From assembly GCA_014193115.1 (NCBI GenBank), contig BJHQ01000023.1, forward strand, positions 1 through 64,000: a DNA stretch of 64,000 bases, written 5' to 3'. Both the position numbers and the translations under genes were made by a program. The stretch is from Planctomycetota bacterium. Lineage in GTDB: Bacteria; Planctomycetota; UBA11346. Shown piece after piece: positions 62,006 through 64,000 of this stretch. Under the pieces are notes generated by a model. That model worked only from the letters and a program-made list of their open reading frames with translations. It ran no database searches and was not told the DNA's origin. How positions within the stretch are numbered: the first letter of the stretch is position 1; every line of letters begins with the position of its first letter.

Positions 62006-62974
62006 ATGCCCACCGTCGCCATCACCGATTACAGCTTCGACGACCTGTCGATCGAAACCCCCATCCTCACCGGCAAGGGCCTCACGGTCACCAGTCAGAA
62101 GACTGGTAAAGATCAGGCGAAGCTGATCGAACTGGTCAAGGATGCCGACGCGGTCATCGCCCAGTTCGCGCCCATCAACGCCGAGGTCATCGCCTCATTG
62201 CGCCGGGCCAAGGTCATCGTGCGCTACGGCATCGGCGTCGACAACGTCGACCTCAAGGCCGCCGCCGCCAAGGGCATTCCGGTCAGCAATATCCCTGATT
62301 ACTGCATCGACGAGGTCGCCGACCACACCCTGGCGGCGATCCTGGATCTGGTGCGCCGCAACACCAGCAACGTGCTCAAGGTGAAGAACGGCGGCTGGGG
62401 CCTCGCCGTGCCGGTGACGTCGATCCAGTCGCTCAAGAACCTGACCGTCGGCGTGGTCGCCTTCGGGCGCATCGCGCGCGAGGTGGTGGCGCGGGTGAAG
62501 GCGTTCAAGGCCAAGGTGCTGGTCTATGATCCGGTGGTCGATCCCGCCGTGATCATCGCCGCCGGGGCCATCCCGGTCACCCTGGACGAGCTCTACCGCA
62601 CCAGCGATCTCATCACCCTGCACTGCCCAAGCCTGGAATCCACGAAATATCTGATCAATGCCCAGAGCATCGCCAAGCTGAAGGACGGCGTTCTGCTGGT
62701 GAACACCTCGCGCGGCACCCTGATCCGCACCGACGATCTCGTCGCCGCGCTGAAGAGCGGCAAGGTCGCCGCCGCCGCGCTCGATGTGACCGACCCGGAA
62801 CCGCCGCCGGCCGACCATCCGCTGCTGAAGCTCGACAACGTCTTCATCACCGCCCACATCGCTTCGTACAGCCCGCAGGCCGTGTGGCGGCTGCGTTCGC
62901 AGGCGGCGGAATCAGCAGCCGTGGTCCTCACCGGCGGCAAGGCCGTGAACGTCGTCAATGGCATCAAGGGCTAG
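62006..62974 (+). CDS. D-isomer-specific 2-hydroxyacid dehydrogenase
   Basis: A 322-residue NAD-dependent dehydrogenase of the SerA/CtBP-like group. NAD-binding VGVVAFGRIAREV near residue 150 replaces the first Gly pattern GxGxxG with VAFGxxA. The catalytic set is otherwise present: Arg in LVNTSRGTLI, acidic residue in ALDVTDPEPPP, and His in FITAHIASYSPQ. It would reduce a 2-oxo acid or oxidise a D-2-hydroxyacid. It starts 4 bases after the FAH stop, so it is in the same operon, under the same probable GntR control. Confidence 0.9.
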   Translation: MPTVAITDYSFDDLSIETPILTGKGLTVTSQKTGKDQAKLIELVKDADAVIAQFAPINAEVIASLRRAKVIVRYGIGVDNVDLKAAAAKGIPVSNIPDYCIDEVADHTLAAILDLVRRNTSNVLKVKNGGWGLAVPVTSIQSLKNLTVGVVAFGRIAREVVARVKAFKAKVLVYDPVVDPAVIIAAGAIPVTLDELYRTSDLITLHCPSLESTKYLINAQSIAKLKDGVLLVNTSRGTLIRTDDLVAALKSGKVAAAALDVTDPEPPPADHPLLKLDNVFITAHIASYSPQAVWRLRSQAAESAAVVLTGGKAVNVVNGIKG

Positions 62975-63108
62975 CCGCCGAGTCGATCCGCAGTGCGTTC
63001 ATCAGCAGACCGCAGGTCTGCTCGCTGCGCCGCAGCCCCGAGCCCGGAAGCTGACCATCGATCCGTGATCGCATCCCCCTGGACCAGTCCCCGCACCACG
63101 ACCGAGCC

Positions 63109-64000
63109 ATGACCACCACCCCGACCAGCCCCTTCCCCGATGCCGCCACTTTGGTGCGGCTGTACCGCTCGATGACCCTGCTGCGGCGCTTCGAGCAGAC
63201 CGCGCAGGACCTCAACAAGAAGGGCGTCTGGCCCGGCTTCGTCCACCTCTACATTGGCCAAGAGGCGGTCGCGGTCGGCGTGTGCGATCATCTGCGCCGT
63301 GACGACTGGATCACCAGCACCCACCGCGGACATGGCCATGCGCTGGCCAAGGGCGTGCCAGCAAAAGAAGTCCTGGCCGAACTCTATGGCAAGGCCACCG
63401 GCAGCAGCGGCGGGCGCGGCGGCAGCATGCACATCTACGCCGCCGACTGGGGCCTGCTGGGCACCAACGGTCTGGTGGGTGGCGGCATCCCGATGGCAGT
63501 GGGTGCGGGCCTGAGCGCGCGCACCAAGGGCACCGATGGCCTGGGCGTGGCGTTCTTCGGCGACGGGGCGACGAACCACGGGGCCTGCCTGGAATCGCTC
63601 AATCTCGCCGCCGCGCTCAAGGCCCCGGCGCTGTTCGTGTGCGAGAACAACCTCTACGCCACCGCCACGCCGCTCACCCTCGCCAGCGCCAACGTCGAGA
63701 TCGCCACCCGCGCCGCCAGTTTCGGCCTGCCCGGAATTTCCGTCGACGGCAATGATGTGGTGGCGTTGTGGCAGGCCGCCCACACCGCAGTGGAGCGCGC
63801 CCGCGCCGGCCACGGGCCGACCCTGATCGAAGCCAAGACCTACCGCTGGTGCGGCCACCACGAGGGCGATTCGGTGTGCGGCACCTACCGCAGCGAGGCC
63901 GAACTGCAGGACTGGAAGCTGCGCTGCCCGATCCTGCGCCATCGCAAACTCATCGTCGATCGCGGCGCGGCCACCGCGGCGGAATTGGACGCGGTCGACC
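63109..64000 (+). CDS. thiamine diphosphate-dependent dehydrogenase E1 alpha subunit (partial)
   Basis: The first 297 residues are present and the window ends inside the gene. It belongs to the pyruvate/acetoin dehydrogenase E1 alpha family: early LYRSMTLLRRFEQTA, HLYIGQEAVAVGVCDHL, STHRGHGHALAKG, GRGGSMHIY, and the thiamine motif FFGDGATNHGACLESLNLAAALKAPALFVCENN, then EAKTYRWCGHHEGD. A beta subunit and E2 should follow beyond the window. The ATG at 63109 gives the family start. It lies 134 bp after the 2-hydroxyacid dehydrogenase on the same strand and could convert pyruvate made by the locus to an acyl unit. Confidence 0.9.
   Translation, partial: MTTTPTSPFPDAATLVRLYRSMTLLRRFEQTAQDLNKKGVWPGFVHLYIGQEAVAVGVCDHLRRDDWITSTHRGHGHALAKGVPAKEVLAELYGKATGSSGGRGGSMHIYAADWGLLGTNGLVGGGIPMAVGAGLSARTKGTDGLGVAFFGDGATNHGACLESLNLAAALKAPALFVCENNLYATATPLTLASANVEIATRAASFGLPGISVDGNDVVALWQAAHTAVERARAGHGPTLIEAKTYRWCGHHEGDSVCGTYRSEAELQDWKLRCPILRHRKLIVDRGAATAAELDAVD

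Noticed and set aside
61213..62974. FAH and dehydrogenase genes considered as part of aromatic ring cleavage
   Set aside because: No ring-cleaving dioxygenase, decarboxylase or aldehyde dehydrogenase is adjacent; lutABC and the SDR fit sugar-acid breakdown better.

Overview
This is a GC-rich chromosomal window from a Gram-negative bacterium, most likely a member of the PVC superphylum (Planctomycetota or a near relative). This is inferred from gene content: a methyltransferase/PQQ-propeller fusion in a polysaccharide locus, paired PhyH and AraC genes, a DUF4388-type domain fused to a Ser/Thr kinase, many pseudopilins with very large C-terminal domains, and several families of intergenic palindromic repeats. 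YidC has a large periplasmic domain and several proteins carry lipoboxes, which fits a two-membrane envelope. I see no phage, no insertion-sequence transposase and no CRISPR array.

Layout. 0.2-16.8 kb is mainly housekeeping: alpha/beta hydrolase, a PII protein beside accA, a CYTH phosphatase, a secreted protein, yidC - small membrane protein - mnmE - prfC, a stand-alone pilin with a candidate sigma-54 promoter, argC, a BlaI-type repressor, rnc and fmt. 16.8-27.2 kb is one minus-strand operon of seven pseudopilin-type genes plus a 718-codon frame and a small membrane protein. Its first five pseudopilins follow the G-H-I-J-K order of type II secretion, most junctions overlap by about 4 bases, and its base composition is visibly less GC-rich than the flanks. 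The I-like gene ends in a second frame that a canonical -1 slippery heptamer (G GGA AAC) would join to the 718-codon frame, giving a protein of about 957 residues. 27.6-31.5 kb holds two PhyH-type dioxygenases, two AraC regulators and a small companion protein. 32.8-39.4 kb holds two related lipoproteins, an FHA-GAF-cyclase, an unknown protein and a kinase. 39.5-44.0 kb is mixed (VOC protein, tRNA-Ser, ABC ATPase, zinc-ribbon membrane protein, DedA, TPR lipoprotein). 44.2-53.5 kb, minus strand, holds pabB and a polysaccharide-breakdown set: a heparinase-like protein, a PQQ-propeller protein and a sialate O-acetylesterase. 53.7-55.5 kb holds a nitroreductase, a second kinase and tRNA-Arg.

55.5-64 kb looks like one catabolic locus: a UlaG-like metallo-beta-lactamase, LutCBA (lactate oxidation), an SDR, an FCD-type GntR regulator, an FAH-family hydrolase, a 2-hydroxyacid dehydrogenase and a thiamine-dependent E1 alpha subunit cut by the window end. 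Two near-identical 17-bp inverted repeats, one before the SDR and one before the FAH gene, are probable operators for the GntR protein. The set fits non-phosphorylating breakdown of a deoxy-sugar acid (fuconate/rhamnonate type) to pyruvate and lactate, with LutABC recovering the lactate; this is inference.

Intergenic DNA carries at least four repeat families, including a roughly 110-bp element with terminal inverted repeats that sits across the pabB stop codon and seems to have supplied new coding boundaries.
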